64,000 bases of DNA from the NCBI GenBank assembly GCA_964556755.1, contig CAZKXI010000002.1, forward strand, positions 62,001-126,000, given 5' to 3'. Both the position numbers and the translations under genes were made by a program. This document shows positions 8,322 through 17,069 of the stretch, one piece after another (within the stretch, counting starts at the first letter, position 1; the number at the start of each line of letters is the position of its first letter). The stretch is from UBA4085 sp964556755 (GTDB taxonomy: Bacteria; Acidobacteriota; Aminicenantia; Aminicenantales; UBA4085). The notes under the pieces are model-generated. The model was not told the DNA's origin and did no database searches. It saw only the letters and a program-made list of their open reading frames with translations.

Positions 8322-10217
8322 ATGTGCGGTTGGGTCGCCCTCTTCAACAGAGACCGTGAGCCCGTCGACCCGTCCACCCTGGCGGCCATGGCCGAGGCCT
8401 TGGCCCACCGCGGCCCGGACGGCGCGGGCCAGAAGATCGACGGCCCCATCGGCCTGTCCCACCGGAGACTGGCGGTGATCGATCCGGAGGGAGGGGCCCA
8501 GCCCATGTCCGTCGGCCAGGTCACGGTCGTCCATAACGGCGAGATCTACAACTACCGCGAGCTGCGGACCGAGCTGCGCGGCCTCGGCCACTCCTTCCGG
8601 ACCGAGTCCGACACCGAAGTCCTGGGCCGGGCCTATCTGGCCTGGGGCGAGGACTGCGTCCGCCGCTTCAACGGCATGTTCGCCTTCGCCGTCCACGATC
8701 CCGTCCGCCGCCGCATCTTCGCCGCCCGGGACCCGTTCGGCATCAAGCCCCTGTACATCTGGGCCGACGGCCGCCGGACGGCCCTGGCCTCCGAGATCAA
8801 GGCTTTCCTGAGGCACCCCGCCTTCCGGCCCGAGCCCGAGCCGGCGGCCCTGCGGGACTACGTCTTCTTCCAGTACGTCCTGAACGGCGAGACCTTCTTC
8901 CGCGGCGTGCGCAAGATCCGCCCCGGCCACGCCCTGACTCTCGACACCGGATCGGGGGCCGAGAGCCAGGTCCGGTACTGGGAGCCCGATTTCACGGTCA
9001 GGGCCGCCTGCGAGGAGGCGCGCTGCGTCGAGGAGCTGCGCATGCTCCTGCACGACGCCGTCCGCCTGCAGCTGCGCAGCGACGTGCCGCTCGGCGCGAC
9101 GCTCTCGGGCGGCCTCGACTCGAGCCTGGTCACCATCCTGGCCTCTCGCCTGGGCGGCCGCCCGGTCCGAGCCTTCACCGGCGCCTTCGCCGAGGGCCCC
9201 GAGTTCGACGAGTCGGGCTTCGCCCGCATCGCCGCGGACGCCGCCGGCTCCCCCATCCAGATCATCCGGCCGACGGCGGCCCAGTTCATCGAGACGATGC
9301 CGAAGATCGTCTATCACATGGACGAGCCGGCGGCCGGGCCGGGCGTCTTCGCCCAATTCATCGTCGCCCGCGAGGCCGCCCGCTCGGTCAAGGTCCTGCT
9401 GGGCGGCCAGGGCGGCGACGAGATCTTCGGCGGCTACGCCCGCTACGCCATCGCCTACCTGGAGCAGGCCCTCAAAGGGGCCGTCTACCAGAGCCACGAC
9501 GAAGGCGAGCACATCGTCTCGCTCCGCTCCATCCTGCCCAACCTGCCGTTCCTCAGGGCCTACGGCCCCCTGCTCCGCTATTTCAACGCCGAAGGCTTCT
9601 TCGACGACATGGACCGGCGCTACTTCCGGCTGGTCGATCGGAGCCAGGGCGACCTGGGCCTCTTTGCGCCGGGCTTCCGGGCCGGTCTCGATCCCGGGCC
9701 CGTCTTCGAGCGCTTCCGCGGGCTGTTCCACGATCCCCGGACCCGGTCCTACTACAACAAGATGGTCCATTTCGACCTGGCCGCCGGCCTGCCCGCCCTG
9801 CTCCACGTCGAGGACCGCGTCAGCGCCGCCCACGGCGTCGAGTCGCGGGTGCCGATCCTCGACCACCGCCTGGTCGATCTCATCGCGTCCCTGCCGCCGA
9901 AGATGAAGTTCCGCGGGGCGGAGATGAAGTACATCCTCAAGCGGGCCGCGGCGGGCATCGTCCCGCCGGAGATCTTGGCCCGCCAGGACAAGATGGGCTT
10001 CCCCATCCCCCTGCATCTGTGGGCCCGGGACGGCCTGCGCGGCTTCTTCCGGGACGTCCTGACCTCCACCGCCTGCCGCCAGCGCGGCCTCTTCGATCAG
10101 GCCCGGGTGGAGGAGCTCATCGAGCGCGAGGACGCCTTCGGGCGCCGGCTTTGGGGCCTGCTGAATGTCGAGCTGTGGTTCCGGACCTTCATCGACGGCA
10201 GCGGAGGCCGGCCATGA
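8322..10217 (+). CDS. asnB: Glutamine-dependent asparagine synthase-like amidotransferase
   Basis: A 631-residue protein. The ATG at 8322 places Cys at position 2 (MCGWVALF), the N-terminal nucleophile of class II glutamine amidotransferases; RHGPDG-like ALAHRGPDGAG and LSHRRLAVID follow. The synthetase domain starts near residue 230 with the ATP-pyrophosphatase loop SGGLDSS near 262, GGQGGDEIFGGY near 361 and SRVPILDH near 507. AsnB hydrolyses glutamine and amidates a carboxylate through an adenylate. As the first gene of a polysaccharide cluster and overlapping a UDP-sugar dehydrogenase by ATGA, it may amidate a uronic acid, as WbpS-like proteins do, rather than make asparagine. That is inferred from context only. 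Confidence 0.9.
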   Translation: MCGWVALFNRDREPVDPSTLAAMAEALAHRGPDGAGQKIDGPIGLSHRRLAVIDPEGGAQPMSVGQVTVVHNGEIYNYRELRTELRGLGHSFRTESDTEVLGRAYLAWGEDCVRRFNGMFAFAVHDPVRRRIFAARDPFGIKPLYIWADGRRTALASEIKAFLRHPAFRPEPEPAALRDYVFFQYVLNGETFFRGVRKIRPGHALTLDTGSGAESQVRYWEPDFTVRAACEEARCVEELRMLLHDAVRLQLRSDVPLGATLSGGLDSSLVTILASRLGGRPVRAFTGAFAEGPEFDESGFARIAADAAGSPIQIIRPTAAQFIETMPKIVYHMDEPAAGPGVFAQFIVAREAARSVKVLLGGQGGDEIFGGYARYAIAYLEQALKGAVYQSHDEGEHIVSLRSILPNLPFLRAYGPLLRYFNAEGFFDDMDRRYFRLVDRSQGDLGLFAPGFRAGLDPGPVFERFRGLFHDPRTRSYYNKMVHFDLAAGLPALLHVEDRVSAAHGVESRVPILDHRLVDLIASLPPKMKFRGAEMKYILKRAAAGIVPPEILARQDKMGFPIPLHLWARDGLRGFFRDVLTSTACRQRGLFDQARVEELIEREDAFGRRLWGLLNVELWFRTFIDGSGGRP

Positions 10218-11860
10218 GCGGGCCCATCCGCCGTATCGCGGTCGTCGGCGCGGGCGTGGTCGGCGTGCCCATGGCCGCCCTCCTGGCCGACGCTCCCGAC
10301 GGCCCGGACGTCGTCCTGATCCAGCGCGCCTCGCCCTCCTCGGCCTGGAAGGTGGACGCCCTCAATCGGGGAGAGAATCCTCTGGGCGGGATCGAGCCGG
10401 GCCTGCCGGAGATCATCGCCCGGGCCGTCGCGGCCGGGCGCCTCCGCGCCGCCTCCGATCCGGCCGAGGCGGCACGGGCCGAGGCCGTCCTCGTCTGCGT
10501 CCAGACGGACAAGTCCGGCCTGGAGCCGGACTATGGACCGCTCTTGGGGGCCCTGGACGGGTTGGCCCCGGTCCTGGCCGGACGCCATCTCTCCCGCCCG
10601 ACGCTCCTGGTCATCGAATCCACCCTGGCGCCTTCAACCCTGGCTTCGGTCATCCGGCCGCGCCTGGCCGCCGGGGGGCTGATCGACGGCCGGGACATCG
10701 ATCTCGGGCACTCGCCCAACCGGGTCATGCCGGGCCGCCTGGTCGAGCGCATCCGGAGCGGGGACAAGGTCGTGTCGGGGCTGCGGCCCGAGACCGCCGA
10801 GCGGATCCTGGGGCTCTACCGGACGATCATCCCGGCCGACAAGCTCTGGGCCGCCGACGCCCTCACGGCCGAGACCGTCAAGACCCTGGAGAACGCCGAG
10901 AGGGACGTCCGCATCGCCTACTCGGCCGAAGCGGCCCGCTTCTGCGACGCCGCGGACATCGACTTCCATGCCCTCAAGGCCGAAGTCGACAGCCGGAGAG
11001 GCGCTCCCGGCGGATTGCTCATCCCGACCGTCGGCGTCGGCGGACACTGCCTGCCCAAGGACGGCATCCTGCTGCTCTGGCGGATGATCGAAGCCGGCCG
11101 CGATACGGCGGACAGCCTGATCCTGGAGTCCCGCCGGATCAACGACGAGGCCCCGGCCCTGGCGGCGTCCCGCATTGAGAGCGCCTTCGGCCCCCTGCGC
11201 CGGTCGTCCCTGGCCGTTCTCGGCGCGGCCTACCGCCCCGACGCGGCCGATACCCGCAACTCCCCGTCCATGGCCCTGGCCGGGATCCTGCGTCCCCGAA
11301 CCGGGAGCCTGACGCTGCACGATCCCTACGTCCGGGCCGAAGATCCCCGCTTGGCGGAGTCCGGCCTGGCCGATATCTTCAGCAACGATCTCGAGCCGGC
11401 CCTGGCCCAGGCCGAGATCGTCGTCATCGGGACCGCCCACGCCGTCTACCGGGAGGCACTCTTCGGGGAAGCCCTGGCCCCTTCGGCCCGGGCCGTCTTC
11501 GACGGGGCCCACCTTCTGCAGCGCGACGAGTTCGCCGTCCGCCCGCTCGTCTACGAGGGCATCGGCAAGGGCCGGAGCAAGCCCCCGGCCGAGCTCATCG
11601 CGGCCGTCGAAGCCGGTTTGGAGGCGGTCCGGCGCGGCCTGGCCAACGAGATCGAGGGCTTGGCCGCCTTCCTGCGGGAGCGTCAGGAATACGGCGCCGG
11701 CCGGGACTTCGGCCTGGAGACCATCCGGCGGCTGGCCGGCACCTGCGCCACCGGCTGCCTGGTGGCCGAGCCGGGCCCGTTGGAGGCGGGACCGGAGTAC
11801 CCCGGCTTCCGCCCGCGTCTGCCCGAGACCGCCCGCCGCGCCTGGGAGAAGCGGCGGTGA
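10214..11860 (+). CDS. UDP-hexose / UDP-HexNAc dehydrogenase with C-terminal extension
   Basis: A 548-residue member of the UDP-glucose/GDP-mannose dehydrogenase family. It has the Rossmann loop VVGAGVVGVPMA near residue 9, the ESTLAPSTL segment near 138, an ENAERDVRIAYSAE helix near 227 and the catalytic-cysteine motif VGGHCLPKDG with Cys near 278. The C-terminal NAD/UDP domain includes LGAAYRPDAADTRNSPS near 336. The enzyme oxidises C6 of a UDP-sugar to a uronic acid in two NAD-dependent steps. Members are usually about 420-450 residues; about 100 extra residues follow position 440, an Arg/Glu-rich, probably helical segment I cannot assign. It overlaps asnB by 4 bp (ATGA) and the deacetylase by 4 bp (GTGA). 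Confidence 0.87.
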   Translation: MSGPIRRIAVVGAGVVGVPMAALLADAPDGPDVVLIQRASPSSAWKVDALNRGENPLGGIEPGLPEIIARAVAAGRLRAASDPAEAARAEAVLVCVQTDKSGLEPDYGPLLGALDGLAPVLAGRHLSRPTLLVIESTLAPSTLASVIRPRLAAGGLIDGRDIDLGHSPNRVMPGRLVERIRSGDKVVSGLRPETAERILGLYRTIIPADKLWAADALTAETVKTLENAERDVRIAYSAEAARFCDAADIDFHALKAEVDSRRGAPGGLLIPTVGVGGHCLPKDGILLLWRMIEAGRDTADSLILESRRINDEAPALAASRIESAFGPLRRSSLAVLGAAYRPDAADTRNSPSMALAGILRPRTGSLTLHDPYVRAEDPRLAESGLADIFSNDLEPALAQAEIVVIGTAHAVYREALFGEALAPSARAVFDGAHLLQRDEFAVRPLVYEGIGKGRSKPPAELIAAVEAGLEAVRRGLANEIEGLAAFLRERQEYGAGRDFGLETIRRLAGTCATGCLVAEPGPLEAGPEYPGFRPRLPETARRAWEKRR

Positions 11861-12849
11861 GGAGGCTTCGGGCCGCCCTGTCGTTCGACCTCGACAACCT
11901 CTGGTCCTATCTCAAGACCCACGGCGATCCCGGGTGGGAGGCCTTTCCGACCTACTTGCCAAGGCTGATACCGGATGTCCTCGAGATCTTGGCCCGACGG
12001 CGCCTCCGCCTGACCTTCTTCGTCGTCGGCCGGGATGCGGAGCGGAGCGAGAACGCGGCCGCCCTGGCCTCGATCGCCCCGGCCGGGCACGAGGTCGGCA
12101 ACCACTCCTTCGATCACGAGCCCTGGATGGCCGCCGGTCCGGCCCCTCAAATCGCCGCCGACATCGAATCGGCCGAGCGGGCCATCGCGGCGGCCACCGG
12201 CGTCCGGCCCGCCGGCTTCCGCGGGCCCGGCTTCGCCTGGAGCCCCGTTCTCCTGGAGACTTTGGCCGATCGCGGCTACGGCTACGACGCCTCGACCCTG
12301 CCGACCTTCCTCGGCCCTCTCGGGCGGGCCTACTACTTCGCCCGCTCCGGCTTCTCCGCCCGGGAGAGGGAGAAGCGTGCCGATCTCTTCGGCGGATTCG
12401 GCGACGGCCTGCGCCCCTCCGGTCCCTACCGCTGGGAGCTTCCCTCCGGACGACGCCTGACCGAGATCCCCGTGACCACGATCCCCGTCCTCAAGACGCC
12501 GTTCCACCTGAGCTACTTGCTCTACCTGGCCCGCTTCTCCGAAGGGCTGATGGCCGGCTACCTGCGGCTGGCCCTGGCCGCCTGCCGGGCGGCCGGGATC
12601 GGACCCAGCTTCCTCCTCCACCCGCTGGACTTCCTGGGGCCCGAGGAAGCGCCCGGCCTTGCCTTCTTCCCCGGGATGGATATTAATAGGAGCCGCAAGC
12701 TCCGCCTGGCGGGCCGCGTCCTCGACATCCTGGCCGAGCGCTTCGAGCTTCTCCCGCTGGGCGAGCTCGCCGGCGGCCTGGAAGCCGGTCGCCTGCGCCT
12801 CCGCCCGGCGGCCGGCGCCGGGGCGAAGCGAGCGGGAGTCGAGACATGA
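11857..12849 (+). CDS. Polysaccharide deacetylase (NodB homology domain)
   Basis: A 330-residue protein starting with GTG at 11857 (GTGA overlap with the dehydrogenase). NodB-fold motifs are present: SFDLDN near residue 9 (catalytic Asp motif), VGNHSFDHEPW near 82 (H-x3-H metal site) and GFRGPGFAWSP near 125. These enzymes remove N- or O-acetyl groups from glycans using a divalent metal. The first motif reads FDLDN, closer to the DUF3473/PuuE-type deacetylases seen in exopolysaccharide clusters than to the strict FDDG form. There is no signal peptide, so it acts in the cytoplasm or on a lipid-linked intermediate on the inner face. A second ATGA overlap leads into the GT2 gene. Confidence 0.85.
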   Translation: MRRLRAALSFDLDNLWSYLKTHGDPGWEAFPTYLPRLIPDVLEILARRRLRLTFFVVGRDAERSENAAALASIAPAGHEVGNHSFDHEPWMAAGPAPQIAADIESAERAIAAATGVRPAGFRGPGFAWSPVLLETLADRGYGYDASTLPTFLGPLGRAYYFARSGFSAREREKRADLFGGFGDGLRPSGPYRWELPSGRRLTEIPVTTIPVLKTPFHLSYLLYLARFSEGLMAGYLRLALAACRAAGIGPSFLLHPLDFLGPEEAPGLAFFPGMDINRSRKLRLAGRVLDILAERFELLPLGELAGGLEAGRLRLRPAAGAGAKRAGVET

Positions 12850-13940
12850 GCAAGCCCCTGGTCACGGTCGTCCTGCCGGCCTTCAACGAGGAAGCCGGCC
12901 TGCGCTCCAGCCTGGAGCGGGTCCGGGCGGTCCTGGAGTCGCTCCGCGGAGAGTACGGGAGCGAGATCCTGGTCGTCGACGACGGCAGCACCGACCGGAC
13001 CTTCGCCGTGGCCGAGGCCTTCGCCGCCGAGAACCCCGGCGTCAGGGTCCTCCGCCACATGGACAACTTCCGGCTCGGCCAAGCCCTGCGCAGCGCCTTT
13101 CACGAGTCGCGGGGCGACATCGTGGTGACTCTGGACGCGGACCTCAGCTATGAGCCCGGGATCATCGTCGCCCTGCTTCGGAAGATGCGCGAGACGCGGG
13201 CCAAGATCGTCATCGCCTCGCCCTACCGCCGCGGCGGAGCCGTGCTCAACGTGCCGCCGATGCGCCGCCGCCTGAGCCGCTGGGCCAACCGCTTCCTCTG
13301 CCGCATGGCCACCAAGGACCGCTTCTCCGACAAGCTGACCAACATCACCGGCATGGTCCGGGCCTACGACGGCGACTTCATCCGCGGGCTGAGCCTGTGG
13401 GCCATGGACGTGGACATCAACGCCGAGATCATCAACAAGGCCAAGATGCTGCGGGCCCGGATCGTCGAGGTCCCGGCCGTCCTGGACTGGGGCCCGCCCC
13501 GGCCGGGCGCCCGGCGCCGCGGGCCGCGGGCGGCCGACACGAGGCGGGTCGTCATCCAGAGCCTGGTCTCCGGATTCCTGTTCCGGCCTTTTCTGTTCTT
13601 CATCTGGCCGGGCCTGCTGCTCCTGGCCCTGTCGCTCTATCCCCTGGTCTGGACCGTCATCCATACGGTCAAGGCCTATGCCGCCTCGGCCGGCGGGCAA
13701 TCGTTCGACTTCCGGCTGTCCGAGGCGATCGCCTCCGCCTTCCGGCTGGCCCCCCACGCCTTCATCGTCGGCGGGATCGCCCTGCTCGTCGCCGTCCAGC
13801 TTCTCAGCCTCGGCCTGCTGGCCCTGCAGAAGAAGCGCTATTTCATCGAGCTCTACACCCTGGGCTCCCTCATCCTTCACAGCGTGTCCCGCCACGGCGC
13901 GCCCCGCGATCCCATCGCCGATCCGCTGCGGAAGGATTGA
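12846..13940 (+). CDS. Family 2 glycosyltransferase (DPM/GtrB-like) with C-terminal membrane segments
   Basis: A 364-residue GT2 protein. The GT-A fold starts at residue 5 (VTVVLPAFNEEAGL), with ILVVDDGSTDRT near 45, VTLDADLSYEPG near 95 (DxD metal/nucleotide site) and MDVDINAEIINKAK near 190, typical of dolichol-phosphate-mannose-synthase-like enzymes. Two hydrophobic helices follow (about 245-275 and 300-325), as in polyisoprenyl-phosphate glycosyltransferases such as GtrB. It probably transfers a sugar from a nucleotide donor to a lipid carrier for surface-glycan assembly. Overlaps the deacetylase by 4 bp; the next gene starts 2 bp after its stop. Confidence 0.88.
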   Translation: MSKPLVTVVLPAFNEEAGLRSSLERVRAVLESLRGEYGSEILVVDDGSTDRTFAVAEAFAAENPGVRVLRHMDNFRLGQALRSAFHESRGDIVVTLDADLSYEPGIIVALLRKMRETRAKIVIASPYRRGGAVLNVPPMRRRLSRWANRFLCRMATKDRFSDKLTNITGMVRAYDGDFIRGLSLWAMDVDINAEIINKAKMLRARIVEVPAVLDWGPPRPGARRRGPRAADTRRVVIQSLVSGFLFRPFLFFIWPGLLLLALSLYPLVWTVIHTVKAYAASAGGQSFDFRLSEAIASAFRLAPHAFIVGGIALLVAVQLLSLGLLALQKKRYFIELYTLGSLILHSVSRHGAPRDPIADPLRKD

Positions 13941-13942
13941 CC

Positions 13943-15274
13943 GTGCCGCCCGCTCCGGCCGCCGGTCCCGCGGTCGCCGTGATCGGGGGCGGCCCGGCCG
14001 GCCTGGCCGCCGCCGAGACGCTCCTTCGGGAAGGCGCGGCTTCGGTCGCCCTGTACGAGCGCGAACCAGTCCTCGGCGGGCTCTGCGCCGGGGCCGAGGT
14101 CGGCGGCCAAGCCTGCGACCGCTTCTACCATGTCGTCCTCCCCTCCGACCGGGAAACACGGGCCTGGATCGAGGGCCTCGGCCTGGCGGACCGGCTGGTC
14201 TGGTCCCGGGCCGGGAGCGGATTCTACGGCCGCGGCCGCCTTGTCTCCTTCGCCGGAGCCGCCGACTTCCTGCGCTTCCCCTTCTTGACTCCGCTTCAGA
14301 AGGTCCGTCTCGGGTGGGGCATCCTCAGGGCCGCCGGGATCCGCGATCCGGACGTCCCGGCCGCGGCCGCCTCGGAGCCCTGGCTGCGGGGGCTCTTCGG
14401 GGCCGCCGTGACCGGCAAGATTTGGATGCCCCTTCTGCGCAGCAAGCTGGGGGAGGCGGCCCCCCGGGCTTCGGCGGTCTTCATCTGGGCCAGCATCCGG
14501 CGGCTTCTCTCGGGCCGCCGCGGTCCCGGCGCACGGGAAAGCTGGGGCGGCCTGCGGGGAGGGGTGCGCGGCCTCACCGCCGCGGCGGCCGACCGCCTCC
14601 GCCGCGACGGGGCCTCGATCCGGACCGGGTGCCGGGCGCTCCGCCTCGAGCCCCTATCCGACGGACGGGTCCGGCTCCGGACCGAGGCGGGCGAATCCGT
14701 TCTCGACGCCGTCCTTCTGGCCATCCCCGGCCCGGAGGCGTCGCAGCTGCTCCCGGCCGGAACGCCCGCCGTCCAGCTCTGGGCCGGCCTCGAAGCCCTC
14801 GGCCTGGAAGAGGCCTGCGTCCTGCTGCGACGCCGACTGTCCCCTTACTATGTCATCAACCTTCTGGACGAGGCCCTTCCGTTCACCGGGATCATCGAGG
14901 CGACCAACGTCCTTCCGCCCGAGGAGATGGGCGGGCGACACCTGGTCTACCTGCCCCGATACCGCCTCGCCTCCGATGGGGCGGCCGGGGCTTCGATGGA
15001 TGCGGCCGGATTCCTGGCCGGATTGAAGACGGTCTTTCCCGATCTCCGGGACGAGGAGATCGTCGATGTCCGGCTGCAGCGGGCCGGCCATGTCCAGGTC
15101 GTGCTTCCGCCGGGCCCCGCGGACCCCTTCCCGCCCGAGTCCCGGCGCCCCTGGCCGGGCGTCTTCATCGCCGGCTCGGCCATGATCACGCGAAGCCCGA
15201 GCAACATCAACGCCGCCTTGGAGCTGGGCCGAAGAGCGGCCCGCGAGATCCTGGCCGGACTCAGCGGATCTTGA
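13943..15274 (+). CDS. FAD/NAD(P)-binding amine-oxidase-type oxidoreductase (UDP-Galp mutase/protoporphyrinogen oxidase-like)
   Basis: A 443-residue flavoprotein starting at GTG 13943, two bases after the GT2 stop. The dinucleotide-binding loop VIGGGPAGLAAAETLL is near residue 12, followed by an acidic end to strand 2 (YERE) and GGLCAG. Near the C-terminus, GVFIAGSAMITRSPSNINAALELG is the second FAD-contacting motif of the amine oxidase/phytoene desaturase superfamily. In polysaccharide clusters such proteins often resemble UDP-galactopyranose mutase or nucleotide-sugar oxidoreductases, but no substrate can be read from sequence. Its last 14 bp overlap the convergent membrane glycosyltransferase gene. 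Confidence 0.8.
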   Translation: MPPAPAAGPAVAVIGGGPAGLAAAETLLREGAASVALYEREPVLGGLCAGAEVGGQACDRFYHVVLPSDRETRAWIEGLGLADRLVWSRAGSGFYGRGRLVSFAGAADFLRFPFLTPLQKVRLGWGILRAAGIRDPDVPAAAASEPWLRGLFGAAVTGKIWMPLLRSKLGEAAPRASAVFIWASIRRLLSGRRGPGARESWGGLRGGVRGLTAAAADRLRRDGASIRTGCRALRLEPLSDGRVRLRTEAGESVLDAVLLAIPGPEASQLLPAGTPAVQLWAGLEALGLEEACVLLRRRLSPYYVINLLDEALPFTGIIEATNVLPPEEMGGRHLVYLPRYRLASDGAAGASMDAAGFLAGLKTVFPDLRDEEIVDVRLQRAGHVQVVLPPGPADPFPPESRRPWPGVFIAGSAMITRSPSNINAALELGRRAAREILAGLSGS

Positions 15275-16949
15275 AGAGGGCCGCCTCCGGCCGCTCGGCC
15301 AGGAGCGGATAGGCGCGCGCCAGCTCGGCCTTGAATCCGGGCCGGGCTTTGAGGACCGCATCCTCCAAGACCAGATACTCCGCGCCCCGGGCGGCCAGGG
15401 CCGCGACGGCTTCGAGCGTCTGATCTTCGGCCGGCAGGCTGAATCCCTTGCGGTCGAGCCAGTAGAAGAAGTAGGAGGCGTTGTAGGCGACCGGCCGGCC
15501 CGACTCGTCCGTGCGGGGGCCGCCCGAGACGAGGATTCGCGCGCCCTCCGGAATGAGAGGGCGGAAGGCCTCGGCGCAGGCGTAGAGGCGGGTGAAGGCC
15601 GACGGCCGGAGATCGCGGGCCGTCTGGAGTCCCTCCAAGGGGAGGAGAGCCAGAAGCGCGGCCGCGACAAGTCCGGCCGCGCCGGGGAGGCGGACCCTTC
15701 GGCCCTCCCCCGCCCGCGCGGGGGCCGAGACAAGGAGGAGGCCTCCCGCCAGCGCCGCGGCCAGGAGGCAGACCGTCGAAGCCGCGGCGGGAAGCCTGGC
15801 CCCCGGAGACAGGGCTCTGAGGACGATAAGTCCCGTCCCGGCCGCGAATGAGACAAGGGCCGCCGTCCGGAGGGCGGCCGGCCTCGGGATGCGGCTTTCA
15901 AGCCCGGCGTAGGCCAGCCCGAAAGCCAGGGCGAACGGCGGGACCGATACGACGTGGTAGTAGGACGCCCAGAAGTCCCCCGTCGTCCGGATGGCCAGGA
16001 TGTAATAGACGGCGACGGCGGCCAGCCAGAACAGTCCGATCCTGGCCGGCGCTTCGCGCCGGCGCGGCCAGAGAGCGAAGGGCGCCAGAAGGAGGCCGGG
16101 GATCATCGCGGAAAGGGTCGCTTCCATGCGGACCAAGCGCGAAAGGGCCGCCAGGATCAGGCGGGGCTGACGGATGAGGTCCCAGCCGATCCAATGATAT
16201 TCGTTGGAGACGCCCAGCGAATTCCCATAGATCAGCCAGTAGCGGTGAGCGTGAAGGCCCCAGGCCGCGGCCGGCAGGAGGGCCAACGCCCCAAAAGCCA
16301 GGATGGCCGGCCGGAACAGTCCTTTCACCCCTCGCTCGGCCACGATGAGGAAGACGAAAAGGAGTCCGATGTGGGCGGCCGGCGCCTTGACCAGGATCGC
16401 CAAGGCCGTAGCGGCGAGAGCGCCCGCATACCAGCCCGTCCCGCCTTTCTTGAGCCAGCGGCTGAACGCCCAGACGGCCGAGACATAGAAGAACAGCATG
16501 GCCGATTCCGGCTGTAAGGCGTTGGAGACGCGGACGGACAGAGGGGCCAGGGCGAGGAAGGCCAGGGCAAAGACCGCCCCGGCCGGAGGCAGGAGGGAGC
16601 GGGCCAATGCGGCGAAGGCCAACAGCGTCAAGAGGGAGAAGAGATAAGACACGACCCGGCCGAGGAGCTCATGCGGGCCGAAGATGCGGTAGAGCCCGGC
16701 GGTCAGCCAAGGCACGAGCGGGAGCTCCATCTCGGCCAGACCGGGGCCATCCCCGCGCCACTCGACCCGCGGCGAGAGGATGTCCATCCCTTCCCGATAG
16801 AAGCTGCGGGCCAAAGCCGCATAGTCGGATTCCCGCCAGCTCTCGCGGATGCGCCCGTCGGCCGGGCGGACGAGGTCGACGGCCCGCACGGCCGCGCCGG
16901 CCAGGAAGACGACCACGAAAGCCGAGGCCAACGATCCGGGCTTTGACAT
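15261..16949 (-). CDS. GT39/ArnT-like membrane glycosyltransferase
   Basis: A 562-residue polytopic protein (about eleven hydrophobic helices) with a soluble C-terminal tail. After TM1, RESDYAALARSFYREGMDIL supplies the Glu/Asp-rich first periplasmic loop typical of PMT/ArnT-family enzymes, and ELPLVPWLTAGLYRIFG continues the family pattern. A YYHVVSVPPFALAFGLAYAG segment near residue 335 is in the usual place for a conserved periplasmic loop. These enzymes take a sugar from a polyprenyl-phosphate donor in the periplasm. It lies opposite the operon it overlaps and is probably part of the same surface-glycan locus. Confidence 0.75.
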   Translation of the reverse strand: MSKPGSLASAFVVVFLAGAAVRAVDLVRPADGRIRESWRESDYAALARSFYREGMDILSPRVEWRGDGPGLAEMELPLVPWLTAGLYRIFGPHELLGRVVSYLFSLLTLLAFAALARSLLPPAGAVFALAFLALAPLSVRVSNALQPESAMLFFYVSAVWAFSRWLKKGGTGWYAGALAATALAILVKAPAAHIGLLFVFLIVAERGVKGLFRPAILAFGALALLPAAAWGLHAHRYWLIYGNSLGVSNEYHWIGWDLIRQPRLILAALSRLVRMEATLSAMIPGLLLAPFALWPRRREAPARIGLFWLAAVAVYYILAIRTTGDFWASYYHVVSVPPFALAFGLAYAGLESRIPRPAALRTAALVSFAAGTGLIVLRALSPGARLPAAASTVCLLAAALAGGLLLVSAPARAGEGRRVRLPGAAGLVAAALLALLPLEGLQTARDLRPSAFTRLYACAEAFRPLIPEGARILVSGGPRTDESGRPVAYNASYFFYWLDRKGFSLPAEDQTLEAVAALAARGAEYLVLEDAVLKARPGFKAELARAYPLLAERPEAALFKIR

Positions 16950-17028
16950 GGGCAGGGCGATTCTCGTTCATTTCCTCCCCCTTGTCCAGGCCCGGCCGCA
17001 CGGCGATTTTTCGATCGACGAGCCCGCC

Positions 17029-17057
17029 TTGACTGGGACCGGATGTTGGCCTACTCT
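17029..17057 (+). promoter_or_regulatory. sigma70-type promoter for the MBOAT gene
   Basis: TTGACT (17029-17034), a 17-bp spacer and TACTCT (17052-17057). The predicted start near 17064 lies after the in-frame ATG at 17043 and just before the ATG at 17070, which decides the start. Confidence 0.55.
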
Positions 17058-17069
17058 GGGCCGGACTCC

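Noticed and set aside
8166..10016. Minus-strand extension of the outer-membrane protein frame across asnB
   Set aside because: It is the antisense frame of asnB in high-GC DNA; the signal peptide and promoter place the real start at 8165.
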